From Notospermus geniculatus (taxonomy: Eukaryota > Nemertea > Pilidiophora > Heteronemertea > Lineidae), in NCBI GenBank assembly GCA_002633025.1, contig NMRB01000305.1:6214-70213 (forward strand): a DNA stretch of 64,000 nt. The letters run 5' to 3'. The position numbers and the translations under genes were made by a program. Below are positions 13,101-23,400 of the stretch, in pieces (the stretch's first letter is position 1; the number at the start of each line of letters is the position of its first letter). The notes under the pieces were generated by a model. That model ran no database searches. It was given only the letters and a program-made list of their open reading frames with translations, and was not told the origin of the DNA.

Positions 13101-13871
13101 CTAACTGTAAGAAGACTTTCAGATCTTACCAATGACATCCATAAGATGTTTCATCCTTTTTTCAGGATAAGGCTGTTCGTGTTCTGTTTGTTTCCAGACA
13201 TCGTCCAGAGTGTCCTGACACAACTCAACCAATTCCATGGCATCACCCAATGATAGGGCATCAAGGCTTCCAAAGTCTTTTGCAACAGGCTGGAAGAGTT
13301 CCTGGAAATGCTGGGCTCTTTCTTTGATGTCAAGTTTGTTTCCAGACATGGCCACTTCAGCCCAGTATTGAAATTCATCAGTTGGGGTGAGGATCCCTGA
13401 AAAAAGAAACCATTGATTAGGACAGTAATTCATTTCTGGTTGTGCAATGATCCAGGTTTACCAACACAGACCCTTAATATTTTCATGCTTTGGGCACAAT
13501 GGGTCCTTCAACATATGTGACCCGCTCTGGTGAAAACAGTCGCATAACACTCAGAAGGTGAGCCTCAACGAACCGAGATGACACCAGGAGAGAATTGAAG
13601 AAATAGATTCTTTCAGATTTCACAATAGGCAGACAATACTGAAACTGACAAACATTTGATCTCAACCTGCCAAGGTAAGAGCGACATGCGTCTGGTTTTG
13701 CCAGAGCGGGTCACATATTCCCTTACCTCCAAAGTTTTCCTCATTCGCATCAACTGAAACTCTGCCTCTTGCACTGGCATCCTGCTTTCTGATCACAGTG
13801 CCAAGGCCTGCTTCAAGTTCACTCAACAAACTCTGGAGTTTGGGGTCAAAGTTTTTGCTCCACTTTTCATC
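11..13871 (-). CDS. DYNC2H1: Cytoplasmic dynein-2 heavy chain 1, partial (37 exons)
   Basis: This is the motor subunit of cytoplasmic dynein-2, which drives retrograde intraflagellar transport in cilia. Exons can be joined in frame from 13871 down to 11 with GT-AG introns, giving 2660 codons. The order is N-terminal tail, linker, AAA1 (GPAGTGKT), AAA2 (GPSGSGKT), AAA4 (GRSGVGRRT) and stalk. Stretches such as [20 protein letters not shown] and [20 protein letters not shown] are typical of the DYNC2H1 branch rather than cytoplasmic dynein-1 or axonemal dyneins. The gene is incomplete in three ways. The first exons (about 125 residues by comparison with human) are not in the sequence and would fall in or near the N block at 13969-14167. 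AAA3 is absent at a single N (3453). The C-terminal half of the stalk, AAA5, AAA6 and the C-terminal domain lie beyond base 1. Introns are short (roughly 100-400 bases), unlike those of Shroom. Confidence 0.97.
1439..2931 (-). CDS. DYNC2H1: DYNC2H1 AAA3-AAA4 exons
   Basis: Exons 2782-2931, 2337-2569, 1767-2132 and 1439-1678. The first carries the end of AAA3 (SFYVTWG then a proline-rich loop). The second carries the AAA4 P-loop GRSGVGRRT at 2436-2462, where the usual Walker A lysine is arginine. The same substitution occurs in vertebrate DYNC2H1, so it is a family trait and not damage. [20 protein letters not shown] and [20 protein letters not shown] follow in 1767-2132. The last exon leads into the stalk ([20 protein letters not shown]). 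Confidence 0.95.
3061..3128 (-). repeat. tRNA-like SINE head relic in a DYNC2H1 intron
   Basis: On the minus strand this intronic segment has an A-box-like GTGGTGCAGTGATTGAG near its 5' end and a B-box GGTTCGATTCC about 35 bases further on, the layout of a tRNA-derived promoter. No intact cloverleaf can be drawn with confidence, so a SINE relic is more likely than a tRNA gene. It lies between exons 3139-3798 and 2782-2931. Confidence 0.45.
3139..4750 (-). CDS. DYNC2H1: DYNC2H1 AAA2 module exons, with a break where AAA3 should follow
   Basis: Exons 4423-4750, 4142-4318, 3934-4021 and 3139-3798 encode the end of AAA1 and AAA2. Walker A GPSGSGKT is at 4235-4258, followed by the Walker B segment [17 protein letters not shown] at the start of the last exon. 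In exon 3139-3798 the protein reads normally to DWVLKQAD, hits the N at 3453, then resumes at [17 protein letters not shown]. In human DYNC2H1 these two stretches are separated by roughly 250 residues that include the AAA3 P-loop. See the separate finding. Confidence 0.95.
4918..6242 (-). CDS. DYNC2H1: DYNC2H1 AAA1 module exons
   Basis: Exons 5828-6242, 5599-5717, 5300-5482 and 4918-5141 encode AAA1, the main ATPase site of the motor. The Walker A motif GPAGTGKT lies at 5662-5685. The Walker B region (CFDEFNR) is in the 5300-5482 exon. [20 protein letters not shown] (the sensor-I region) is in 4918-5141. All catalytic residues I can see are intact. Exon joins split codons cleanly, for example CAA G|GT ATG between 5828 and 5717. 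Confidence 0.96.
6379..13871 (-). CDS. DYNC2H1: DYNC2H1 tail and linker exons
   Basis: These exons encode the N-terminal tail (dimerisation and intermediate-chain binding) and the mechanical linker. In transcript order: 13727-13871, 13130-13396, 12781-13013, 12244-12566, 11993-12152, 11702-11877, 11380-11575, 11139-11247, 10787-11034, 10523-10662, 10141-10369, 9927-10054, 9493-9736, 9157-9306, 8728-8930, 8214-8481, 7929-8099, 7605-7763, 7272-7495, 7019-7151, 6678-6908 and 6379-6501. Family motifs include [18 protein letters not shown] at the first visible exon, [37 protein letters not shown] and [16 protein letters not shown] in the linker. The first visible exon starts mid-protein at [11 protein letters not shown], so upstream coding exons must exist. 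Confidence 0.95.
13516..13715. mobile_element. TGTGACCC-family MITE, copy 1, in a DYNC2H1 intron
   Basis: A 200-base element bounded by TGTGACCCGCTCTGG and its inverted copy CCAGAGCGGGTCACA, flanked by TA on both sides. It fills much of the 330-base intron 13397-13726 and ends about a dozen bases from the splice donor of exon 13727-13871. Its interior (about 13577-13650) closely matches the interior of the copy at 50616-50806. It encodes no protein. TA duplication fits Tc1/mariner-type insertion, but the superfamily is unproven. Confidence 0.75.
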
Positions 13872-13968
13872 CTGAAGAAGAATAGAAGAATGAACACCAA
13901 CATAGACTAAATACTATATCAAAGAATGAACGATCACAGACTGATAAAGAAGCAAAATTAGAATGGGG

Positions 13969-14167
13969 NNNNNNNNNNNNNNNNNNNNNNNNNNNNNNNN
14001 NNNNNNNNNNNNNNNNNNNNNNNNNNNNNNNNNNNNNNNNNNNNNNNNNNNNNNNNNNNNNNNNNNNNNNNNNNNNNNNNNNNNNNNNNNNNNNNNNNNN
14101 NNNNNNNNNNNNNNNNNNNNNNNNNNNNNNNNNNNNNNNNNNNNNNNNNNNNNNNNNNNNNNNNNNN
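13969..14167. other. Assembly gap of 199 Ns
   Basis: A run of undetermined bases separates the first visible DYNC2H1 exon from the promoter region of the divergent gene. The true length is unknown. The missing DYNC2H1 start codon and first exons should map here. Confidence 0.98.
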
Positions 14168-15087
14168 TCGGTGGAGATCGAGTGAAGTTGATCAGCGAAA
14201 TCCGCGCTGAACTTCGCGATCGATCCTCGAGAAGTGCCCACAAAAACACGATCAAAGTCACCCAAATTAAAAAATAAATAGCATTTTCGCCCTGTCTATA
14301 TAAAGTTATGATACAGGACTGTAATATAACCAAATTTCATTGAAATATATTTAAAAATAAAGGAATGCGCACCATTTGAAAAAGTTCAGCAGAATAAATC
14401 AGCAAGTTCAGCAGGAAATCAGCACGAAATCAGCAGTTTACACCTACCCAGTCTCCACGAAGATGCCAGCCAGACTCCAAGCAGAGAAAGCCTGCGTGAC
14501 ACGTCGAGTGACGTCAGAGATTCGCCAGTGATGGCGGAAAACTGGCTGATACGAAGTTAGACAAAATTGCATACGTCCGACGCTCGATTCATTAATTTTA
14601 CCATGAAATTTAGTAAAAAAATAGGCAGTATCTGTCATTGGATGCAAGACTTTAATGTGTAGAATCAATGTACGTGAAAAGAAAACATTTCTTTATTTAT
14701 TGAAGATGGGTAGTTAAGGTGTTCTAAGTATCATTCATTCCATTTGATGGTGGTAGGCAAAAAAAGCGCGGTTGCAATTTTACGTGACCGACGCCATGCA
14801 CATCGTTCATATGAAGCACTCCGCCATCCATGGGTGGATGCACAGACGTGCATAAAAGCACAGGCACTGCATACATCATACATCACTGCATGGGTACAGT
14901 ACAGCCTTCAGACACACTGTCAATTACTGAATTAGGTAGCCTATCTTTCTGTAAACTGTAGTGTAGGCCTAGGCTAAGTCAAGCACGCCGGATGAGGTCG
15001 CTATGCATTGTATGAGCGTAGCCGTAGCCAATTCCTACCACCAATCCAATGCCTTCGTTCATTTACATTTTGATTTTCTAATTTCAG
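14168..15087. promoter_or_regulatory. Probable bidirectional promoter region between DYNC2H1 and DCUN1D4/5
   Basis: About 0.9 kb between the gap and the first plus-strand exon. The two genes point away from each other, so both promoters should sit in this interval. A perfect CRE palindrome TGACGTCA is at 14509-14516, and GATGGCGG close downstream resembles a YY1 core. No TATA box stands out. I found no convincing coding exon on either strand. A second TGACGTCA at 15106-15113 lies in the following exon. Confidence 0.5.
14509..14516. promoter_or_regulatory. Perfect cAMP-response element (CRE) palindrome
   Basis: TGACGTCA, the full consensus bound by CREB/ATF factors, in the interval between two divergent genes. 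CREs are common in bidirectional promoters. The match is exact, but binding is inferred. Confidence 0.5.
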
Positions 15088-15166
15088 CAGTGTAGCACAA
15101 CCTGTTGACGTCACCCTGGAGTGTTCAGATTCCTGTTCTCATCTGAATGACCAATTGTCGTCTTTG
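15088..15166 (+). CDS. Probable upstream exon of the DCUN1D4/5-like gene
   Basis: The segment lies between a splice acceptor (TTTCAG, with an overlapping CAGCAG) and a strong donor (TTG|GTAAGT). In one frame it is open (VTLECSDSCSHLNDQLSSL) and joins without frameshift to the next exon at 15538. It could encode an N-terminal extension like that of vertebrate DCUN1D4, or it could be 5' untranslated sequence if translation starts at 15613. No upstream first exon was identified. Confidence 0.5.
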
Positions 15167-15319
15167 GTAAGTCAAGTTTCCCTCCTTAGTAAAAAAGGCC
15201 GCAGCATCCTCCTACTATGAGTCCTACACAAAATCTCGGCCCTTTTTGAAAACTTGTAATTGATTATAATTTGCTTCAGGGTGATTCTGATTCTTCAAAA
15301 AGTATATCCTGGTTCATCT

Positions 15320-15453
15320 GGGTCAAGTCAAGTATAGCGGACAAAGTTGTGGGAAGTGACACATCTTCCATACATTGCCGCTTATTCCGTGTACATACAT
15401 GTACACACTCAGTGCACTTCCCACGACTTTGTCCGCTATACCCGACTTGAGCC
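15320..15453. mobile_element. 134-bp MITE with 9-bp target-site duplication
   Basis: Terminal inverted repeats of about 39 bases start GGGTCAAGTC on the left and, read inward, GGCTCAAGTC on the right, with four mismatches across the arm. Identical 9-base direct repeats GGTTCATCT flank the element at 15311-15319 and 15454-15462. It has no coding capacity. A 9-base duplication fits Mutator-like elements. It sits in an intron of the DCUN1D4/5-like gene. Confidence 0.8.
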
Positions 15454-15612
15454 GGTTCATCTTTGTATTGGCCTTCTGTCTTCTTTTTATGTAACTCTCG
15501 TGAAACTATTCTCAAATACAACTTTGACACAATTCAGACTCTGAAGGAAAGTGAGGCTCGTCGCCTGCAGCAGGAGGAACTTGAGGAGGATTTGACTGAG
15601 GGTTCTGACAGC

Positions 15613-17606
15613 ATGCCCTTAAGAAGGAGAAGAGCATCCCCCTCGACTGATGACCAGCGAGCAAAGAGGGCCCGGGCAAGGTACATAAGTGTATGATCCT
15701 GTAAAAAAAAATCCCTTTCAATGGAGGGTTGCACCAGTGACCTTGTCTTCCAGTTTAACTGAAATGTTTCAATCTGTCAAGTTCTCCTTTGATAGAGAAT
15801 CATGCTTTTAAAACATACATGTATCAACAAATCCCTGTCAGTGATGGCTTTCTTGTACAGACAGTAGATAACTGTGACATATACATAGTTTCAACTGGGA
15901 AATACCACTCCAGGGACCATTTTCTCAATCTCTGCAATATTTCTCAATCTTTTACAGTTCAAAAAGACCAGGAAGCCGCGACAGTGATTCATTTACCAGC
16001 AAGAGATGTATCAGCTGGTTCCATGAGTACACTGGACCAGATGATGACTGTATACTACCAGAGGGCATGGAGAAGTTATGTGAGGATATCGGTGTAAAAC
16101 CAGAAAATGTATGTGCTATAATATCACAGATGAATGAATAAAAGTTAGTCCTAGCCACTTTACTGCAAAGAAGTTTCTTGTATTGATACTGGTCTGGTGA
16201 TTTACCTTTCATGTTCATTAATCTTTCAGATTGTGATGTTAGCATTAGCATTTAAATTAGATGCCAGAAATATGGGTTTCTTCACATTATCAGAATGGCT
16301 CAAGGGTATGACTGAACTAGGGTGAGTATTCAGTGACATGGTCGGGTGCTGTATCTTCTGATGAATACAGAAACACGTCAACTTAATTCTCGGGTTAGAC
16401 TTCCTCTCAGGAATGTGGTGCTTCTCACCTTGCTGCTTCTCAATTGGGCGTGGATAGCATCCGCCAGCATGAAGTGACTATTCAGTACAACCGATGTATG
16501 GTAGCCCAAAGACAGATCTTGTATAGTTTATGCAAGACTAATAACTCGTTTCCTTCTTGTTGCAGCTGTGATAACATTACTAAACTCCAAAATAAACTTG
16601 ACTACCTCCGTAATCTCCTTGATGATAGCATTGTTTTCAAAAATATATACAGATATGCATTTGACTTTGCACGGGTGAGTAGGGTTTCATCATACTTCTG
16701 TGGGTTGTGAATGATGCAGTAAACCCTTGGTCTAAGATGAAACACTGCATAGTATGTTCACGTGCACTGTACCTGTTTTGTCCCAGACGTTTCCTTCTGA
16801 ATATAGATTATTCACTGTAAGTGGAAGCAAGAATATCTAAGGAGAAGTTAATTTCTACTACTTCGTCAGCATGTCAGGATTTATCGGTGGTTCTCAACCC
16901 TAAAGTATGATTGACTTTTCTGCTACAGGACAAAGACCAGCGAAGTATGGACATTGACTTAGCAAAAGCCATGTTACAGCTTTTGTTCGGGAAAAATTGG
17001 TCACTCTGTGGATCATTTCTACAGTTCTTAGAGGTAAGGGTGACATAATACATCGTACGTCATCTTGGCAGATTTCTAGTGAGGGAAAAGCAGACTTATC
17101 TGAGCTCTTACCATGCTTCTTATACCAATCTTAACACCAATCACTTTTCCAAAGTACTAATGATTAACTCTTCTATGCAGCAATCAAAGTACAAAGTAAT
17201 AAACAAAGACCAATGGTGCAACGTCTTGGAATTCAGTCGAACAATAAAGCCAGATCTATCTAACTATGATGAGGATGGTGCATGTAAGTGTTTGTTATTC
17301 TAAGTGGAACTTCACTCTTCTTTCTATTCTCCAGAATCTCCAGAACATGTATTGTTGTTGGCCTCGTCTCGGCGGAATGTCAGATTGTCATGGATCAAAG
17401 TAAAATGTCACCTTTGGGAGCATTTGAAGACCAGCTGGTTTGGTTCGCTTGAACGCCAAATGTTAGGAAGGTGTGCCAGTTTAAGACAATTGCTATGTCG
17501 AAGGTCTGATTTGTTTCTTTATTGTTAAATTACAGGGCCTGTGATGTTGGATGAGTACGTCGAATGGACTAGGGAACAAAATCGCCTTGATCACCAGATG
17601 TCCTGA
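15613..17606 (+). CDS. DCUN1D5: DCN1-like protein (DCUN1D4/5 type)
   Basis: A cofactor that binds a cullin and the NEDD8 E2 enzyme and promotes cullin neddylation. Coding exons: 15613-15680 (within exon 15538-15680), 15958-16108, 16230-16321, 16566-16674, 16929-17033, 17181-17283 and 17536-17606, totalling 699 bases or 232 residues; human DCUN1D5 has about 237. The start [11 protein letters not shown] matches the basic N-terminus of DCUN1D4/5. The PONY domain fills residues of about 35-225, with [40 protein letters not shown] and [19 protein letters not shown]. It ends [15 protein letters not shown]. The frame stays open upstream of the chosen start, so a longer isoform is possible. The sequence is nearly equidistant from vertebrate DCUN1D4 and DCUN1D5, so it probably represents the pre-duplication gene. 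The symbol follows the synteny with DYNC2H1. Confidence 0.93.
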
Positions 17607-19045
17607 GTTGCTTCGACTGTGATGAGATTTGCTCACCCTACACCAAGGCTGTGATTACTCTCTGACTCAACTGTTAAGCATCACAGAAGTAGTCGTCTCT
17701 TTCACCACATTCAAGGAATCTGTTTAGGGATTTTTTATGAAGAGAAGAAAGATGAGAAGTTGATGTATTTTTTTGAGCAGAAATGATGTGATTTCTGGTT
17801 GATTGGATGTGGGACTTCATCAACCAGAGACTGGACATATGTTCATAACATTTAGCCATAAGAAATGATTCATCTCGTATTACAGATTTTAATAGCGTTA
17901 GAGATGAGAACTTGTCAAACAAGAGATCTGGGTGCAGTTAAGTGCTGATTCGGTATCTTATGATGGAATTTGTGTTTTTGTGGAGATGAAATCTGGACTT
18001 GCTGTGAGGAGTAACAGACCGGTTTATTTCGCCCAAAATTCCCCGCATGGTCATGATGTCTGTCTGTTGTTGAATGAATTTACCATAAAACTAGATGAGA
18101 ATTTTTTCCAGTTGTTTTATTTCCTGGTAAAGGGTGTAACCCAAATGTTTCAGGTGCGGCATAATCAATCATAATGCGCTACAGACCCTTTGTGAGAGTC
18201 AGCATACAGGAAATGTAGGTGTGTGCAATGTACATAGTACCATGAATGCACACCCCTTCGTTGGCTTCTGTAAGGGGTCATTAAGTGTAACATCATTTCA
18301 CAGTTTGTGCTAAAATAATACAAGTCCCAACCCAGAGCAATTATAGACTTGGTGAAAACCATAATGAATGATAATTGCTGTGTTGTCACCATGGATCGTT
18401 GAATACATGTGGATGTTTTTGTGTTACATCGTCGAATGTTCACTGTTCAATTAATTGTTTTTTTATGACGTGACCGTGATTAGTCCAGAAGACTTAAGGC
18501 TGAATTGAAATCCAGACCCTGAGAAAGAGGTCAGGGGTGCTGAGAATGACTGTGATTACATGTGCAGTTTCATATTGTGTAAACAATCGCTTAGAAGTTT
18601 AATCTAACCCACTGTAGTCTAGCAAAGAGCAGATGTGATCTATGGATAACATACATGTAGCTGTCCCTTTGAGTATGATGTCCTGGATGCGGGTAGTATC
18701 ATATCACCCATCCATTGAGGAGCCAAACTGTGTTCGCATGTGGGATGGGAACAAGACTCTCCCATGAAACAGGGGTGACTTTGTCATCTCAAGATCTATA
18801 GTTGTAACGGGAAACACAGGTCTTCATTCGGAGGAGTTGCATATTCCTGGCTCACAACCACTGTAGGAATTCATACTTCAGAATTTTTGTAATGAAATTG
18901 CATTATTATAATAGTGCCACTTTTTAGACATTTTTTTTACAATTTTGGAGTTCTTTCAGACTGCCCTTTATGGCTAGTATGGCAATCTTTGACTTCCGTT
19001 TAACTTGGGTTGTGCATGGAATCAATAAACCTGAGTAAAACACCA
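17607..19045 (+). other. 3' untranslated region of the DCUN1D4/5-like gene
   Basis: There is no coding potential after the stop at 17604-17606. The first convincing polyadenylation signal is AATAAA at 19024-19029, which would give a 3' UTR of about 1.4 kb. A later AATAAA near 19862 is an alternative. Confidence 0.5.
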
Positions 19046-20400
19046 GGCCAATTACAATGATACATGTAATTTGTGTTGTTTCAAAAAGAGGAAAATGTGT
19101 TGATCTTCATGTAACTTTATGTAGACCTCCATAGCTAGTGCAAACCATGATGTACAGTACATCTAGACACAACTCCCTCACAAAATGGCATAGACTATTA
19201 TTTACTTCCAATGGAGGACTCTTTGCATAATCTGTTGCCATTTCTGTCAGGGTCATACTTGTGGTATTTAAACTTCAATTTAAACATTTACTGTTAATGC
19301 CAAATATCTGTGTATATCTTCCTAAAATTAACTCCAATGGAGGAGGTTTCTTATTGGAGTAAGACAACATCATAATCAACATCATATTGTGTTGCAGTGT
19401 TTAACTTCAAATATGTTAGTTGCTGTGGATGGTCATCTGTTTTCATTTATTTGTAATACAAGTACAATCAGCCAAAAGAGAAAAGTGCATTGTTTTGTGT
19501 TCTAGATGAATATAATGTGGACATGTGTAATACAAAGGTGTAGGATGATACACAAAGGTGTCGGACAATACAAAGGTGTAGGATGACACACAAAGATGGA
19601 CGATATACAAAGGTGCAGGATGATACACAAAGGTGTAGAAAGACATACAAAGGTGTAGGATAACACATAAAGGTGTAGGACAATACACAAGTGAAAAAGG
19701 TATAAGCTATAAGGCTATAGCAATTCTGGTGTGGAAAAACCATGGGAGTTTGAATGCCCACTGCATCAGTTCCATTGTTCCAAGTGAAAACATCAACATG
19801 GCCGTGAATTTGTAGTTTATTATCCACTTCAGAATTGTCTACCGTCATTGAAATCATTGAAAAATAAACCAGAGGTTAAGTTCCAGTTTGATGAACTTCT
19901 CTAAATGAGTCTTCTTTCCTTCTTCTGCTCTCTGTGTAGGCCTGCATTTGAATGAGGGCCTTGGGGTGTGTCTGAGAGGTGCAGTGAAAGCGCCAGTACC
20001 TGTCACCTTGGGTTGCGGGTTTGATTCTGATTGAATCTGGGTTTCATTGACCTTGCTGCTTCTGTTTCCAAAAAGTATGGGATCTCGCCACCCAAAACAT
20101 GAAGCAAATTGACTTCTCTAGTCTTGTGCTGTGTCCACTTGGTGGCATCATGAGTTGCCCAAATTTTAGTGTTACTTCTTATTACAAGGTGGCACCACTA
20201 GCTATAACCCCTCAGGCAGAACAGCTGTGCATGCCATTGCTGGGCATGAGGTGTTCATGTGTAGTAGGGTGACTTAGAACTAGCAGGATGTGTTGACAGA
20301 GCTTAGAATATTGAAGGGGTTACTTATCAGGACATATATTCCCTTGATTTCATGATGAATCTCTTGGATTTCATGTCTGTATGGAGCCAAATATAACAGC
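19046..20400. other. Spacer between DCUN1D4/5 and Shroom, with Shroom 5' UTR or promoter
   Basis: No gene was found. The interval holds the minisatellite at 19530-19692 and a weak tRNA-like segment (about 19970-20045). The Shroom start codon at 20401 is preceded by an in-frame stop about 45 bases upstream, so the bases just before it are 5' UTR. The transcription start could not be placed. Confidence 0.5.
19530..19692. repeat. Minisatellite, about 20-bp unit, 8 copies
   Basis: About eight imperfect copies of AAAGGTGTAGGATGATACAC in tandem. The repeat leaves several minus-strand frames open, but these are by-products of the repeat and not genes. Confidence 0.85.
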
Positions 20401-23400
20401 ATGAACAGGGGGAAAAAGAGTGACCAAGCACCCCAGATCATTGATGTGGTCCTGCATGGTGGAAGTCCATGGGGTCTCTCTCTAAAAGGGGGCTTAGAAA
20501 CAAGTTCAGCCCTTGTGATTTCTAAGGTAGGTAAAGCACAGACTTCTTTATTTCTCCACTTTCCACTCTCCAAGGTATTGTCAGTCATGACCATACAAAA
20601 CTATTATCACAAGTGTAGGCCCATATATAATTAGGCCTCGACCTATTATCAGTATAGGCTGGCTATACAGGTGTTCTGCTGTGTGATTTGCAGGAGAGCA
20701 CTAGCAGTATATAGCAGAATACAATGTATTGCTTGGCATTCCTTTGTAATCTAAGAATTCTTTATATCAGATAGGTCTTTTGTCCTTTTTTCCATACTTG
20801 ACCATGCATGCTTCCTCCGTTTATTGTAGCCTATTCCAGCCAAAAGAAAGTCATAAAAGTTATCGGCCCATTTATACCAAAATTGACCAGACAACGCCTA
20901 CTGTGTGGTGAACCGTGGGCCTCAAGTAGACATGATGTCATTTCTTCTGTTTTGCCATGTCTAGGTCAACGTTCATGGTTCTCCGATCCATGTGCATGTA
21001 TTACCCAAAACAAGATTCCGTCTTCTCCATCACAATGGTTCAATAATGACCCTTGTGTTGCATTGTATGATACATGTAACCGTCTTTAGACATCTAAATT
21101 GGCTACGAAGTATTTTCAGAGAAACACACAGGATAGGTCTCCCGATAGGTCTTTTGCCCTCTTAACATATTCTGAGGGCAGGTTTTAAGGAGCAGGCCTT
21201 AGGCCTTGATAGCTCTATCATATCTATTGATTTGGGATGTTTAACAGTCAATGTTCAATTTTGTAAGTCAGAATTCTATATACCCAAGTCACCAGCATGT
21301 CACCCAGTCTTGGAGGCCTACTGTGTGTGATGTTGGACAACGACTCTGTCTATTGGAAAGATTCTTTGGAATGGCCCACCCTATGTCATTCTTTGGATTG
21401 GCCCTTTGCGGTGTTGGAGGCCCTATGTACATGTACACCACTACAAATACAATCATCATGCTCTACTTGAAATATTGGGAGCAAATTATCGTCCAGCAAT
21501 CATGATCAACGAACCACTGTTTTCCCACGCCATGATTAGGCCGTAATTTTGCTCTTATCGTATGGCTGTGACCGATATCCATTGATACCAATTCCAACTG
21601 ATTACAGTCCCAGAAAAGAGTGATGCTGGAATGGCATAGTAGAAGCATCAGAACCTTTCACCATGAAGGCTGGGGGTTCAGCTCCCAGCTGCATGGTACA
21701 ACTTCGGCAATGAATGAACCTGTAGCATGAAATGAGATGTGGTTTTCTTTGCCTCTCTCAGGCTCGCCACTCTATAGCAGTTAAAAAGTTGGTACTGTTG
21801 ACCTTAGCTATTTTTGTTACAAAGGACCTAATATATATGAGAGGTTATTTTAAAATTATTACCCCCAGGTTTTACACCCCTTTAGGGCATTTGTTCTGTG
21901 GCAGATCGTGCAGAACTCTTGGGTGTTGTTAGACACAGAGAACCATTCTGCCTCAAGGGTTGAATAGGGTTATAAATTACCTTTCTAAAAGAGCTCCTCC
22001 AAAATTAAAACATTTCCCCTCCATTTGTGAAAACAAGAATGATTTTTTTGTGAGCATCAGAAGCTTTGTAAACACATGACGTCTGGCCTTACCGGTATCT
22101 CATTTTGAACAATTGACCTTGCATGTTGTACATTGACCTTCTGTCTGATTGAAAAAGATAAATTGCCTAATACATTGCGCCAGGAAAAATATCCATTGAT
22201 GCAGAGTGCACCAATCACAGAGCAGAAAACAGGAATGAGATCGGATCTGAAATGTTTTAACAGGGCCAGAATTTGGCAGAGACCCACCCAAATCTTGCAG
22301 GTCACAATACTCAAATCCAACCCAGCATCAAGACTAGTTTTCTTGTGTGTCCTTGGGCAGAGCACTTTACTCAAACTGCAAGTGCCAGTAACTGAGCCTC
22401 AGGGATCACTCGGTAGCAGATTGTTGGTGTCCATTCAAAACTACCTGATGTAGAATAGACTAATAATGTGTGGACTACCCTAAAGTCCTTACAAGCGTAC
22501 CTGGACTCGGACTTGCTCATACTTTCATTAATGCCCAAGTGTTTGAGAAGTGTTACCTCGGCCAAGATTGCCTCTTTCACTGTGCATGCCATGCACATGA
22601 ACAGAATGAATTTATTCCCTACCCTGGCAACTTCACATATTCGATCCATGCATACTGCACCTCTTATAGACCGGCTGCTGTTTGTGTTCGTACCAAGAGA
22701 GGGATCATAGGAACACTTGACATAGATTACACCTCATCTGACCACCTCAAGTACCAACAGCATGTGCCACCTATTCAGATGTGCAAATTTTTCACACTTG
22801 TTGAAAGCAAAGCTGAAGTTCCATATCCAATGTATGCCTAGCAAGGTGTATGCCTAGGGTATTTTTGTTGGAACATGCATGCAGTAAGCCTACATTTTGT
22901 AAAGGAGATAATTCATGAAATCGGAAAAAAGGATTTGAAATGTCCAGGGATGAGAAGTCCTTGAGGACAAAAAGTTCAGGTACAATAAGGCCTTGGGATC
23001 CCCCCTCAAATGTCCCAGGACGAAAAGTCTAGTGGATAAAAGGGGATGAAATATCTGGGGACGAAATCCTTCATGTATTTGGCTTATATATCAGACAGGA
23101 ATAGTGCGATCCATCTAAATTGATGTGGATGTGGAACCTGTTTCTTGTGGCCAGTTATGTAAGAGTTACTAGGAGAGGGAATCTGGCACTTTGTTTTATC
23201 CCTAACATTCTGCAAATTTCACACCACAGTCCCCAGGATGAGGATCAAGATGGGCCAGTCTTACACTTTGGGGTGAAAATATCCCACCAAAATAACTCAT
23301 CAAATATCATGAATGGGCCAGGGGCGAAATGCTTTATAAGGTCTGTCACTGCTGTTTTTGCTTTCAGGGCAAATACTCCAATTGTCTCCTCCAAGTATTA

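Noticed and set aside
13867-14333. Open frames running through the N block
   Set aside because: They consist mainly of undetermined residues and have no evidential value.
19443-19857. Minus-strand cysteine- and proline-rich open frames
   Set aside because: They are produced by the 20-base tandem repeat and have no independent coding evidence.
19970-21690. Other weak tRNA-like A/B box pairs (about 19970-20045, 21620-21690; also 28090-28150, 30360-30450, 40405-40475)
   Set aside because: The boxes are degenerate and no stem structure or second copy could be shown. Noted only as possible SINE relics.
22470-22841. Plus-strand open frame of 123 codons in Shroom intron 1
   Set aside because: No recognisable domain, no splice signals in matching phase, and it overlaps repeat-like sequence. 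Most likely chance.
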